A stretch of 64,000 bases of DNA from Tribonema minus (lineage: Eukaryota; Sar; Xanthophyceae; Tribonematales; Tribonemataceae), in contig JAFCMP010000379.1 of NCBI GenBank assembly GCA_017506865.1, forward strand, positions 868,001 to 932,000. Reading direction: 5' to 3'. This document shows, in pieces, positions 34,262-46,600 of this stretch. Numbering within the stretch: the stretch's first letter is position 1; each line of letters starts with the position of its first letter. Both the position numbers and the translations under genes were made by a program. The notes under the pieces are model-generated. The model saw nothing but the letters and a program-made list of their open reading frames with translations, made no database searches and was not told the DNA's origin.

Positions 34262-34690
34262 AGCGGGGCCCTTTTGACGACGCACCGTTCCTGCTCTTCT
34301 CACAGCAGCAGCGCAGTAGCCAGGAGAGTGATGGTGGGGGTCTGACTGCAGTGCGCAACGTTCGGAAAGTTTCAATCTCAGAGGAGCATCGCAAGCACTG
34401 GTGCACTCCAAGGCAAGCCGGGGAGATGGGCGTAAATCATGCGAGGAGACACACTTTTCGGATGTCACTTCCCAGGCCATCCAACCTAGCTCTTTCTGAC
34501 TGGTATGCAAGTCTGAAGTCCAGAATACCCATATCAACTGCTGTGGATTGGTGGCGGTGCCCGTAAAGATGAGGTCATCATATACGTGCAGACCGACACA
34601 CAGGTTTTCCAAGTATTCTGTGGAAGTGGCCGTCGAGGAGGTGGCGGCGTGCCGTGTACAGGTGATGAAGACATTTTCGGACAGGTCGGT
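34262..34690 (-). pseudogene. Possible decayed Copia-type reverse transcriptase fragment
   Basis: One frame reads LCVGLHVYDDLIFTGTATNP, which resembles the catalytic YVDD strand of Ty1/Copia reverse transcriptase (usually YVDDLIFTG) with the first two residues swapped. It is followed by FWTSDL and LGWMAWEVTSEKC at about the distance where Copia elements have a DLG..LG.EV block. No integrase, protease or LTR is visible nearby, and the upstream RT motifs are missing. At best it is an old relic. Confidence 0.42.
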
Positions 34691-34799
34691 GTCATCGATG
34701 CATTGCGCATGTACGATGTCATGTGCTTCGCAGATTGGCAGTGCTACAGCAACTGTGATACACACTCGTCGATTTTCCGGGAGTTTAGACATGTTCATC

Positions 34800-36889
34800 C
34801 GGTTTGCTTGTGGTTCAGAATCTCAATACATGCAACTGCGACGTTTCGAGTTCACCTGTCACGGTTCGACTCTGCTCGACTCGACGACCTCGACTACTGT
34901 TCCCTTGACCGTGACGCTCTCGTTTGTTCGTTTGCTGCAGAGACGTTGCTGGGCTACCCTGCATCGGGAAGCCCAGGTGGCGCGGCGGATGGCGCAATCG
35001 TCCTCGAATCAGGACCTTTCCCAAACCCGCACCGGAGCAGCCTGCAGCACACGCCGCCTCACGGAGCATTCTGCTGTGCGCGGCGGCGTCCCCAACCATA
35101 CCAGAGTACCCGTCGAAGCGCAGCGCACAACAGCACGCCTCGGCATTGCGCAACGCTTGCATAGCGCATGGCACCCCAGCGTGGGGCAGCGCGACGCGGG
35201 ACAGCGCAGCAGGGGTCGCTGCACAGGGCACGGCGCCCGGCGCTGTGCCGTCCATCACACTGCGGGTGCGCGATCAGTGCACCGGTGCACAGACATAGCG
35301 GCAACAAACTATTGTGGCAACATACCGTTGCTGGAGGAATGTTTTTGGAGCAATGCACTCAAAACACAAAACAAAGCAGGTGCTTGCATAGCTGCGCTGG
35401 TAATAAAGCACTCGTGCTGGCGTGCAAAAAAGTCGGTGCAGGGAGAGGCTGCTGCTTAATGCGGGGGCGGTAGATGTGCAAGGTAGCAGTTGAGAAGAAA
35501 CGCAAGTCAGACTCAGAGCTCGTGCAGGCCATAGACCAAGTACTACGGTCTCAACAGAGCAGGTCTTCAACAACATGCCCCGCTGACAGCGCTGGCAGCC
35601 TCAGACAGCAATACCAAAAGCATGACGTCAGTGCCCTGAAGCAGTCCACTCCAGCATTGCGATCTGTCTCCGCACCATCCCAGCTCAACTCGGCTTGTTG
35701 CTCGTAATGCTCTCGCGTATGTCGTACAAGCGCCAGCGGATCCATTTCTGCCTGCAACAAGGTACACTCACGACAATGAGGTGCTGCAATCATCGACAAC
35801 ATGTGCTGCAATTGCTGGCAGTGCGGCAACGCAGCAGCTGATCAACATGATTACTTGTGCAGGTGCAAGTGGCGCTCCTGCAGCCGTTTCCGCATCATCA
35901 CCCTCGGTATCGCCACTATTGCTCGCATTCACCTCTAGCTCCATCATTATGCTGCTCGGAGTCTAAGTGCGCATACGGTGTTTTGCCAATACCACGACGT
36001 ATGATCTGATGCATGCAAGCACTCACGTGCAAGCAACTAGTCATCGGCAAACGCTGTGACCTGCAGTGATCTGATGCATGTAGGTATACAAGTGTACGCA
36101 TCAGTAAGAGCTCAGCACTGGGATTGTGTTTGCGTTTGCTGCAGCAATACGATAGCCATGTAGCCTGACCCTATCAGTCTGCACCTGATGTCACTTGCGC
36201 AATCTAAAGCATGTTCCTGCACGCGCTGTACATGGACCATGATGTTGCATGCCAATCTACACGCACGCACATGCACGCTTGCCTATAATCGATCATACCG
36301 TTCATGCTTACTAGACGCAACAATGTCATCAGTCATGCTGGCATCGGTGGTGCGACGATAACACTCGTTCAATGTGGTGACGCAGCACAGACTAACAAGG
36401 GGACAATGCGCAGCAGGTTGGTCATATTCACTGTAGGGATCCTATGGCTGTACATTAACCCCAAAAGTACACATGCATGCTGATGCCCACTAGATAGCCA
36501 ACGCCAGTCCACTAACTAATATTGTTGGCCACACACAATGCACTAGGTGCTGCAGCTGTCAGTGCAACAAGCTCACTCCCTTAGCCATCCTAAGCTAAGT
36601 CCACTGACTAATAAACTCGTCCAAGCAATCAAACAACACTTCACTGCACTGCCAGTGACTGCAGTTGTCAGTGCACCACTCACACTCATGGCCATCTTGA
36701 CCCGATGAACCAACATGCGATGCACTGGTGACTGCAGTGCCTGCCTGCTGCTACGAAGCTACCCTAAAAGGCAAGGCGTGCGGGCAATAAGCGGCGCGGC
36801 GCTCGCGCATGTAGATTGTGGCAACGCAGCAGTGCTGCAAGCTGTCGCCGAAGTATGCTTTGGGCCATCGCACGGCCCTCTGTCCTGCT
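34800..36889. other. Gene-poor region
   Basis: Two kilobases without a supported gene. Several 60-300 codon open frames exist (for example 34548-35459 plus) but have no motif, skewed composition and no splicing logic. From 35960 to 36700 the sequence is A/T-richer with scattered tgcatg and gatctgatgcatg words. Confidence 0.5.
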
Positions 36890-38462
36890 TTACCTGATTA
36901 AGCCGCCGAAGCGTACCATGCTGGTGATGAACATAGCTGCAAACAGGACACTCGGGATGAGCACAATGTTCTGGCGCCAGTCGTCGTTCGACGACACCGA
37001 CAGCATGCCTGCACAGAAGTACGCTGCAAGAATGGTACCAATAGCAAATTCCAGATAACATACTGCCTGTTGGAGCATGCTGCTAGTCCTGTCGCCACCG
37101 ATCCTTTCCATGCAGCCGGTGCTGCCATTTAACACTACAGACAACAGGCACCAGAAGATAGACGCAATCGAGCTGTAGAATGACAGCAGGGCGCACAGCA
37201 AATATGCGGCCAGCCACCCTGTGGATGCCGTGCCGTGCACCTGCAGTGTGTCTGTGCCGGCGGGGTAGGTGATGTTGTGCTCGACGATCGTGACGGTGTC
37301 ATCCCAGTCCGTCGGGTTGGCGAGAGCAGAGTATCCGAGCGTTGCAATGAGGGCGGCGGCGACTAGTACCGCATTGATTGTGTTGGATTCTGTCTCCGCG
37401 ATGCGGGCACGGAGCTTGTCGCAGCCATACATGTCCACCTTTGTTCGGGTCGATGACCGCCACAGGCGGACGGGAAGGCGTGGAAAGATGGCTAGGTCCT
37501 GGCAGTCTCTCAGGTCCAGCTCCTGAAGGTTGTCCATGTGGCTCAGGTCCTCCAACGTCTCCAGCTGCCGACATGACTTCAGGCGTAGCTCCGTCAGCTG
37601 CGTTGCGTCCTTAAGTCCGTAGATGCGATTAAGTGCCACGCACCCCGTCAGGTCAATCGTCTGCAGGCTGGCGTCACCTATGATGCGCAGTGTCTCGAGA
37701 TTAGCTGCGTGCAGATCTATGGCCTGCAGAGACGAGCATTGCGCCAGATCGAGCTGCATGAGGTTCGACAGCCTGCTCAGGCCCTCACATCGTCGCAGGT
37801 CCTGCGCCGCTAGGTTGCGTTTGTCCGGCAGCGTCTGGAGGTGTATGCACGCCTCCAAGTCCAGTTGCTCCAGTGCGTCCAAGTCGCAGATGGAGTCTGG
37901 AAGGGCTGTGAGACTGACACAGCCAGCGAGGCGGAGGATCCTCAGGGATTTCAGGTTGCCGATGTTGTTCGGCAGACTCCCGAGGCTGAAGCACCCTGTC
38001 AGGTCGAGGATCCTCAGCTCCCTCAGGTCGCACATGGTGTCTGGTAGGCTCTTCAAGCTGACACAATCGTTTAGGCGGAGATGAGTTAGATCTGCCAGCC
38101 TGCCGATTTTGTCTGACAGCGTCTCGAGGTGCGTGCATCCACTGAGGTCCAGCGTTGCCAGTCGCATCAGGCCTCCTACAACCTTCACCGCTGCAACACG
38201 GAAGGACACCACGGTCGCGAGATTGGGCAATGTGTAGAGCCTTACCTTACGGTACAAGCATCAGGCAGGCTTGCCGTGAAGGCACACATCACAAAATAGC
38301 CTTGTCGAATGGATCACATGAAACAGAGGACACCACGTAGGTTTAGGCACGGCGCTATTAAAAGGTGCATCGCGCACAATGCAGTAGGCTCACCTTGCCC
38401 CTCATGTTTCTGACTCGCAACATCCAGTGTCAGTCGACCGCTGATCTCCGCGTTGGCAGAAA
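36890..38462 (-). CDS. LRR protein with C-terminal PGG-like membrane domain
   Basis: Two exons are supported: 38462-38394 and 38190-36890, joined through a split Ala codon. A further upstream exon is required by phase but was not found. The large exon has about ten plant-type leucine-rich repeats of 24 residues (LRILDLTGCFSLGSLP and relatives). It then has NAVLVAAALIATLGYSAL, which matches the start of the PGG domain, a four-helix membrane domain known mainly at the C-terminus of plant ankyrin proteins; three more hydrophobic helices follow. The stop is TAA at 36890. It probably exposes LRRs to the cytosol from a membrane, as a sensor-like protein. Gene A upstream (39040-41195) is a tandem paralogue. 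Confidence 0.72.
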
Positions 38463-39039
38463 CTGAAACAAGATAGAGACAAAGCGGGTCGATCAGCAGC
38501 AATGGTTGCTGCACGAAAATCATACAGCAGAATAATCTTGAAGCTTACCCTGACAGTTGCAGCGGCGCAAATTTGCACTGTGAGCAACACATTTAGTGTT
38601 TGATACTGTAGTACCTTGCAAATTTCACACTTGAAGCTCGACTGTGACCTAATTCCACATTAGGACCGTGACCGATACTGTTTGGCAGATGCAATTGCAG
38701 TCATGTTATCGATGATTATTATCAATGTTGCTCGGCTCATGCGTCATGTCGACTGTCTCTGGCAAAGCAGATCTTGAGCAAGCCCAAAGTGTCTACCACA
38801 ACCATCTCCTCTGCACTGTGGTCGGCTGTCGCGTACAAGAGAGCCATGAACCACATTGTCCGCGATGGAGGCCTCGCCACCCAGGCGCTGTGGGGAGCAC
38901 GCAGACCAGCGCTGGCACGAGAACTCACTCAGATTTGATCCAACAGAGCGCTGATCCGCCGAAGCGTGTCATTTGATCCTGGCATACATGCTGTCGTCAT
39001 TCTGGCAATGTTCATCATGGTGGTGCCCATGCCGGCTGC
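38463..39039. other. Spacer between tandem LRR genes with a relic
   Basis: On the minus strand around 38930-38970 the words MTRFGG echo the end of the PGG-like domain (MVRFGGLIR) of the neighbouring gene, suggesting decayed 3' sequence of the upstream paralogue. The segment 38530-38600 resembles intron sequence of that paralogue. Confidence 0.4.
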
Positions 39040-41195
39040 CTAATTATCATGACGACTGAGAGCTAAGTTGACGTCGTTGATGATCATGGGCGCGGCAAAC
39101 AATGGCTCACATTCTTCTGCACCGCTGTTCCCCCTGGGCTCAGTGTTGCGTCCATCGCCGACAGTAGCCACTGGCGCCAACTCCTTGCAATAGCTGTTTG
39201 TGTCTGGCAGGTGCTTGCCACCCTTGAGGTCCAGTACCAGTCGACGGACGGCACCGATTGGCACTGATGCAACGCAGAAAACAACAGTGTTTACTGGTCA
39301 GCAGCAATGTCTGCGATACCCGCGCTGTGCAAATTTCACTCTGACGCGGCACTCTCAGACTGCTGGCATCATGCGGACGCTGTGCAAAATTCAGTCCGAC
39401 GCCGCACTCCGCTGGCATCATGCGGGGTGCTTGGCGGTGCACGATTACAGGCTCACCTTGTCCTGCCTCCACCCTGCTGCAACGGTTCCCGTCCGGCGGT
39501 GTCACGGGCGACGTGATCCGACTGATGATGTCCGCATCGATCGGTGCTGAACCAACAGGAGACAGATCGGCAGGAAGGCGTTAGGGAGCCGAGCACTGCA
39601 GGCACCCATGCAGGGCACTACAGGAGTACACCGCACATAACCAGTGACGTAAGCTTAAGGTCGCTGTCAATTTGCATGTATTGCGCAGCAGTATTTTCTC
39701 AGCCGACCCTCATAACTAGCCTGTCTAACGATGTGGAGGTGTCTCACATAGAGAGTATGAACATTGCACAGCGTGGCATTTGCAATCGACAAATGAAGCC
39801 AAATGACCCACACAGATGGTGCCTCATACAAAACAAAAACCTTAAGTTTACATCACTGCACATAACGGCAGGCTCACTTTGTGGTGCCATGAACTCTTTG
39901 CCAGAGATTGTGTCTGGCAGGGCTGTAAGGTGCGCACATCCCTCACAGTCCAGCGTTGTCAGTGCCGTCAAACCATAGATGGTGTCTGGCAGACGCTTCA
40001 GGGAGGGGCATCCCATGAGGACAAGCTTTTCCAGCTTTCCGAGCTTGCCAATAGAGTCCGGAAGGCCTGTGAGCCGCGTGCATCCCTTAAGGTGCAGAAT
40101 CTTCAACTTCGTTAAATCACCAAGTGATTCTGGTAGGGAGATGAGCCGCCCGCATCCCTCAAGATCCAGTATTCGCAGGGCAGTCAATTTGCCTGTGTCG
40201 GCCGGCAGGCTCCCGAGCATCCTGCATCCTTCAAACCTGCCAGTGCGTCAGTGAAATTTGGAGCAGACGTCAGTGTTGAGCAGGGGAAACCATGTGGTGC
40301 GGCACACCTTGTATGAACATGCGCGACACTTCACCTTAGAGCAGCGAGTTTAGTCAGGCTGCCACAGTTGCCGCGCCAAGTCTCCAGCCGCTCACAATTC
40401 TTGCAGTCGAACGTCTCCAGTTCAACCAGATTGCTGATATCCGGCAGGGCTTGTAGGGATGCGCATCCCTCAAGATCCAGGAGTCGCAACGCACTCAAAC
40501 CGCCCATCTCGGCCGGCAGTTTGTTGAGCCTCCCACATGCCAGCAGCCTGCATTGATGACGTTTGAGCAGACTCAGTGGTGAGCAAGGCACTAATGTGAT
40601 TTTATACACATGTCAGGCACTCTGAACGCCTACACGCCTTGCCTGAGAGTAGCAAGCCGTTTCAGGCCGCCAACGGGTCCGTGGAACGCAGTCAGCTGGT
40701 CACAGTCCTTGCAGTCGAGCGTCGTGAGATGTATCAGATTGCTGATCTCAGGTACTTCCTGGAGGCGTCTGCATCCCTCCAGATCCAGAACTTGCAGCTG
40801 CTCCAGATCATTGATGCCACCCGGCAGTCCCGTGATGCTCTCACACCTGATGAGGCGGAGCGTCGTCAGCTTCTTCAAATTGGCGATGGTCGGTGGAAGG
40901 CCGGTGAGGCTCTTGCAGTCTCTCAAATCCATCGTCGTCAGCATAGGAAGCCTGCCGATGCTGTCCGGTAGCTGCACCAGCTGGGCGCAGCCAGTCAGAT
41001 TCACCGTCGTTAGGGCCGCGAGTGGATGTCGCTCGGCGAGACTGTCAGCGTGTCACATCGGAGCACGGTGATCCTGTTCAGGTCAGTGTCGCTCATCCCA
41101 TTCAACTTCAGCTGAGTGGAATGGCATTCCAGCACATTCGTATTGTCGCCGTCCATCTTCTGCGGCGTAGTATCAAAGGAGGACGGCGGTGGCAT
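39040..41195 (-). CDS. LRR protein, tandem paralogue lacking the membrane domain
   Basis: Exons are 41195-40643, 40547-40333, 40236-39878, 39546-39457 and 39263-39040. The first intron is GC-AG (GCAAGG donor). The two introns inside the LRR region are both phase 2 at the same place in the repeat, the mark of exon-unit duplication. At least eight LRRs are visible (LRLLDLEGCASLQALP and relatives). One frame change is needed near 41045, between LKLNGMSDTDLNRITVL and the first full LRR; it could be a frameshift or a missed intron. The two short 3' exons resemble exon 38462-38394 of the downstream gene. The product stops at TAG 39040 without the PGG-like helices, so it may be a degraded or soluble version. 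Confidence 0.6.
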
Positions 41196-42282
41196 AAGTT
41201 GAGTATAGTGCTGACGGGCACATGTGGATGGTTGATGCAGGGTGTGTACTGACCTATATCCGGGTGGGTGCTGCCGAAGGTCTCTTGAGCCAATCCTACA
41301 CTACTGAAACACGACCTTCTGCTGTGACGGCTAGCCGAATTAGTAATGTGGCATTGCATGGAGTCGGAATTTTGGTGCCGGGATTTTTTTTCCCGTTGAA
41401 GGCGTGCCGTTTTTTTTCCCCCGTTGAAGAGGCGGCCAGCAACGTCAACGTTCAACTTCAACAAATGACGTTCCAGAATGCGGAAATTAGCAGGTTGGGG
41501 CGGCTGAGCAGGAAAAAGAAAGAAAGAGAACAAATGATGGAGAAAATCAAAGGAGTGGTTTTGGGCGAGTCAGGGCCGTTTTGTGCGGATTTGCACGCAG
41601 TCATTCGACTCTGCAGGTGCTCATGAATTAATAGAAAACAAGCAATGACGACGACATCAGTACCAAAATTGCTGCATCTATTGCTACTAGTAGTACCATT
41701 GTCGTTGCGACACTTTCAGAAGTCACACGGCATGAAGATTCCGTACAACAGCATTAAGTGATACCATCACCTAGGCTTTTTCGCGCCCTGAGCGAGAATT
41801 AATAAAAAGTACCATGTGGGGTGTCTGTGGTAGTGTGAAGAGGGGGAAGCCTGTTTGCGTTTGAGTCTCTCTTCGGAGAAGGAATGTCGCATTAAGTGCA
41901 CATCCAAAGAGAGAGGGCTTTTCGCGCCCCTTGCGAAGCGAAATTAATAAAAGTACTATGCATATAGTTACTAATTAAAATGAATAAAAAGTACCATGCA
42001 TAGCCTCATCCACCTTCAAAGTGGCACAAGCACTAGGAAGGACGGCAGACCCATCGTTTGCATAGTCATGACATAGTTCAATTATGCGCGCACAGAAACA
42101 AAAGCTGTACACAGTGAGAGTAGAGTTGAGGATACCAAGCCTTGCATATGCAGCCAGTTGTGATGAATTAAAGTCTCATTATTGGCGCCCCGGCTTATCA
42201 TGACCGCAAAAGCTTCACACACCTATTTGCAAACATGTGAAGCGCCCTGTTCCTGCGTAACCTTGGCAACAAAGGTGGCTGA
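41196..42282. other. Intergenic region upstream of the LRR and dead Fanzor genes
   Basis: Two pyrimidine tracts of similar form (ttttttttcccgttgaag and ttttttttcccccgttgaag) lie at 41384-41428. Three copies of the dispersed attaataa/aagtac element lie at 41780-42003. No gene is supported. Confidence 0.45.
41780..42003 (+). repeat. Dispersed element, copies 2 to 4
   Basis: The order cgcgccc..gcga..attaataaaa..agtac.atg appears at 41787-41812 and 41927-41962, and a shorter form aatgaataaaaagtaccatg at 41979-41999. The cluster sits about 300 bases before the dead Fanzor copy, so it might mark its left end, but copy 1 at 22.3 kb has no Fanzor nearby. Confidence 0.55.
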
Positions 42283-42297
42283 ACCTGCCTGACATGA

Positions 42298-43086
42298 AGG
42301 CTCCAGCTGGACCTCTGCATAGCTGCGGCACGCTGCCGCTTCCTGGCGACTCGCGGCGGCTTCGCCAACGACCGCTACCGGGAAGACACGCTCGCGAAGC
42401 TGTCGGAGCAGAAGGAGGAGAAGCGCCGCCGCGACCACGCCACTTGCGGCGGCGCGCTCGACGCCCTCACCGGCCAGCGGCGCCGCACTTCGGCGCTGGC
42501 GGAGTACGCGGCATACTGCTGCGTCTGGGCGCAGGAGCGCCCTCACCTCTTCTAAGAGCTGTTGCAGGACACTTGATGACACCACGCCTGCAAGCGCTAC
42601 AGTGCCGCACAGCGTGCCGTTGCGGCGGTCGCCGACGCCATGGTGCCGGTCGAGGAGCGCGGCAAGCGGCGCATCATCTTCTTTGGAGCGGCAAGCTTTC
42701 AGGCCAAGAGCAGCTGCGCATCTGCGCCGCGCAAGAAGATCATCAGAGAGTGTTGCCAGCACTTTGTAGTGGTAATGGTGGGGGAGGCGCACACGAGCAT
42801 CACGTGTCCGAGGTGTCACAGGGAGACGATCGAAGAAGGCTACCAAAACAGGACGTGCATAACGAACCCTGGCGTAGCCGGAACGATCTGTCCCCTCCAC
42901 CCCGACACCGCTCACGCAGTGTTCCACAGAGACATCGCGGGGGCCGTCAACATTGGCCTCCGTGGCGTGTACCGCTCAGCAGCACAGGAGCCCGAAGGCG
43001 ATAAGCCTCACCTGCGTTGCATCCTTGCTGTTGGTGACGTCATCGACACTGACGCCGCGCCACAAATGGTTCCAAAGTCGTGCTAG
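42298..43086 (+). pseudogene. Dead Fanzor copy, C-terminal half
   Basis: The frame from 42298 aligns with the Fanzor at 157-2610 from about 150 residues before the zinc finger. In-frame stops occur at 42553 (TAA), 42574 and 42577 (TGA twice); similarity continues on both sides in the same frame, so these are nonsense changes. Downstream, RRIIFFGAASF, the glutamate in VGEAHTSITCPRC seven residues before the first zinc Cys, and VFHRDIAGAVNIGLRG are conserved. The last keeps the RuvC-III Asp and the Asn-Ile better than the intact-length copy does. The N-terminal part including RuvC-I is missing. A 148-residue remnant could start at ATG 42640. Confidence 0.78.
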
Positions 43087-43609
43087 TGTCAATATCAAAG
43101 TGTGCCATCAGTGTAACCTTCATCCTCCTGACGTAGTATTCTCAGAATTGAGATGCAAAAATGGATTTGAAGCACTTCGAACTGTGAAAACTCATATTTG
43201 TGTGGGTGGATGTGAGATATGAGCAAAGTTGAAGTTGGTCATTGTTGGGCCCAAATAGCCAGAAACGCAATGTGGTCATATTTGGTGTGGCCACCAAGAC
43301 AACAGTGTGGCCAGAAATATGACATTTTGACACGTGGCCGCCCATTTGCTCATACTCGTATATGGCCATGGCCATGTTTGAAATACACAACTATGCAGGC
43401 GGGCCACCTCTCATACCTGGCCAAACATGACATGCAACATGTCCTTACACAAATGTGACATGAGCTGGTGAGTTGCGCATACACACATTGCTCAAACACC
43501 AACAGCCACATTGCAGTCTTGCAAATGATGTCGTAGAAACACAGGTGAATTGAACATAGATCAACAGCAGGACTTGGCAGTGTCATCGCTACACATGCAC
43601 CGGCTTGTA
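43087..43609. other. Intergenic region, 3' flank of the TPR gene
   Basis: From about 43420 the sequence is homologous to 57095-57260, the 3' flank of the truncated TPR gene, sharing gtgacatgagctggtgagtt and caaacaccaacagccac. No gene seen. Confidence 0.5.
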
Positions 43610-46600
43610 CTAAATGCGCCGAAGCGCAGCGAGGTTGTTGCGTGACTTCACTGTAAGCGGATGCTTCGGTCCCAGCTTTTCCTCGCAGATGGCGAGCACA
43701 CGCTCGTACAACGGCGCCGCCTCCGCCAACTTGCCCTGAGCTTGGAGGAGAGATGCGAGGTTGTTGAGCGACGTCGCCGTGTCCGGATGCGTCGGGCCCA
43801 GCCTCTCCTCGCGGATGCCGAGCACGCGCTTGTACAACGGCGCCGCCTTGCCGTAATCGCCCTGAGCTTCGAGGAGACAGGCGAGGTTGTCGAGCGACGT
43901 CGCCGTGTGGGGATGCTTCGGGCCCAGCTTTTCCTCGAAAATGGCGAGCGCGCGCTCGTACAACGGCGCCGCCTCCGCCAATTTGCCCTGAGCTTGGAGG
44001 AGCAAGGCGAGGTTGTTGAGCGACTGCGCTGTGTCCGGATGCGTCGGGCCCAGCCTCTCCTCGCGGATGCCGAGCACGCGCTTGTACAACGGCACCGCCT
44101 CCGCCAACTTGCCCTGATCTTCGAGGAGACCGGCGAGGTTGTTGAGCGACGCCGCCGTGAGCGGATGCGTGGGGCCCAGCGTCTCCTCGCAGATGGCGAG
44201 CGCGCGCTCGTACAAGGGCGCCGCCTTGCCGTAATCGCCCTGAGCTTTAAGGAGACCGGCGAGGTTGTTGAGCGACGTCGCCATGAGCGGATGCGTCGGG
44301 CCCAATGCCTCCTCGTGAATGGCGAGCGCGCGCGCGTACAACGGCGCCGCCTCCGCCAACTTGCCCTGATCTCGGAGGAGCGAGGCGAGGTTGCCATACG
44401 ACTTCGCCGTATTTGGATGCGGCGGGCCCAGCACCTCCTCGCGGATGGCGAGCGCGCGCTCAAACAACGGCGCCGCCTCTGCAAACTTGCCCTGAGCTTG
44501 GAGGAGTGAGGCGAGGTTGTTGAGCGACGTCGCCGTGGAGGGATGCGTCGGGCCCAGCACATCCTCGCGGATGGCGAGCGCGCGCGCGTACAACGGCGCC
44601 GCTTTATCGTAATCGCCCTGCGCTTTGAGGAGCATGGCTAGGTTGTTGAGCGACGTCGCCGTGTCCGGATGCGTCGGGCCCAGCACCTCCTCATCTATAG
44701 AAAGCGCGCGCTCGTACAACGGCGCCGCTTTATCGTAATCGCCCTGAGTTTTGAAGAGAAGGGCGAGGTTGCCAAACGACTTCGCCGTGAGCGGATGCTT
44801 CGGGCCCAGCTTCTCCTCGCGGATGGAGACCGCGCGCTCGTACAACGGCGCCGCCTTGCCGTAAACGCCCTGAGCTTGGAGGAGACAGGCTAGGTTGTTG
44901 AGCGACTGAGCCGTGCCCGGATGCGTCGGGCCCAGCTTCTCCTCGCGGATGGCGAGCGCGTGCTCGTACAACGGCGCTGCCTCCCGCAGTACGCTGCGCA
45001 CCTGTAACTCAGATGCCAGGCTGGAAAACCTTTGCGCCCAGTTGACATCGTCCCACTTATTGTTGGGCAGGTACGTCAACAGCTTCCTGATGTTCGGCAG
45101 CTCCGCAGACAGCAGCTCTGTCGCTGTCAGCAGCGCACCAGCGCCATGCTCTGGTCGAAGCTTTTTAAGCTCGTCGGCCAATCCCAGGACTTGCAGCGCA
45201 AATGTGTCGACGACCTGCTGTTTGTCTGCGGCGAGCAAAAGCTCCTCGAATAACTTCTCCGCCGCCAAGTGGGATAGAGCGTGCATGCTGTAACGGGTGC
45301 CTCCAGCAATAGAGGCAGCTGCCGCCTGCTCACGGACGATGGACACATCGCAGAGCTCCTGCATCAGGTCACTGGCGGGCCTCGATGCAGCAGGTGAGAT
45401 GGCTGCTGCGCCGCTGGCACTGAATCCTCTCGAAAAGACCGAAAGCCGTGCGAGCAGCTGCTGTGTGTCAACCTCCAAGAAACCTTTCATCCAGCGACAC
45501 AGCTTGGTGACACGGTGGGCGATGTCAGACTTGGGCGGGGCTCGCAGACGTTGCTCTTGCATCGCGGCATTGATGACCTCCTGCGTCAACGCAACAAACG
45601 TGCGCCAATCGTGAGCTCATGCAAGTCTTGTGACAATGCAAGTGTAAGCCGACGAGCCGCTTACCAGTAACTTTCTGTCGTCCGATCCGATGAGGCCGGC
45701 GAGAGTTGCCATCATCATCGGGTTGTAGTCACAGTATCGAGCGACCGTGGATGCCTGTGTGTCTGTTGATGTGCACTTGCAGCGAACCAGCTGTATGGCG
45801 GAGTTGACATCAAGAGGTGATGCCATCTGCTTCTTGAAGTTGGTAAAATTGCCGCAGTTCTCGCGCGTGACGACCATCAGTAGTGCTGCCGAAAGCTTAT
45901 GCAGCTCCTCCAGAACCTCACCAAGCGCCTGTTGAACTAGCAGCGAGGGAGACACTTAACCAATGTGGCGATGATGACAATGTGCCAGTAATCGATACTC
46001 ACATGTGAAACATCTGCATTGGCCTGTACGCCACATTTGCAATGGACTCACATGTGAGACATTCGCGTTCCTCTGTTCCGCATCATCAAATACCAGAAGT
46101 GGCTTCTGGCCGCGTGCGTCGCATCGGCGCAGCCACAATACAAACTCCTCCCACTGCTCCATCGCATTCGCTTTGGTGTCAGAGGTCGCTTCGATGCCGC
46201 CCTGACATCAAACAACAAAGGGGCATTTACTGTGAGGTGCCACGCATCAGGCATTGCCACGTCAGGGACCTAGGTGCATGCCTGCACGCACCTCGCATTC
46301 GATGAGCTTCCTGTACAGGGCACCGCCGATGTGCGCTTTCACGGCATGGCTCTTATCGCTGGCACCCACATCGATGATACCTGCGCGCGGACACGGGCGA
46401 GGATAGCGGTGGTCGACGCATCCGAGGGATTCGGGCAATACTAGCATGCGTCCGACGCACACTAACCTGCCATACTGACTGCAAAAGTGCCGCCCATGCA
46501 GTGGCCGTCGTCGACAAGCTGGACCGCAGCCTCCATTGCCACAGTAGTCTTGCCCTCTCCTGGCCCACCATACAAGACCACTGCTCCCTTATCTTTCAGG

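Noticed and set aside
34548..35459. 303-codon plus-strand frame
   Set aside because: No motif, atypical composition, overlaps the reverse transcriptase relic, and no splice logic.
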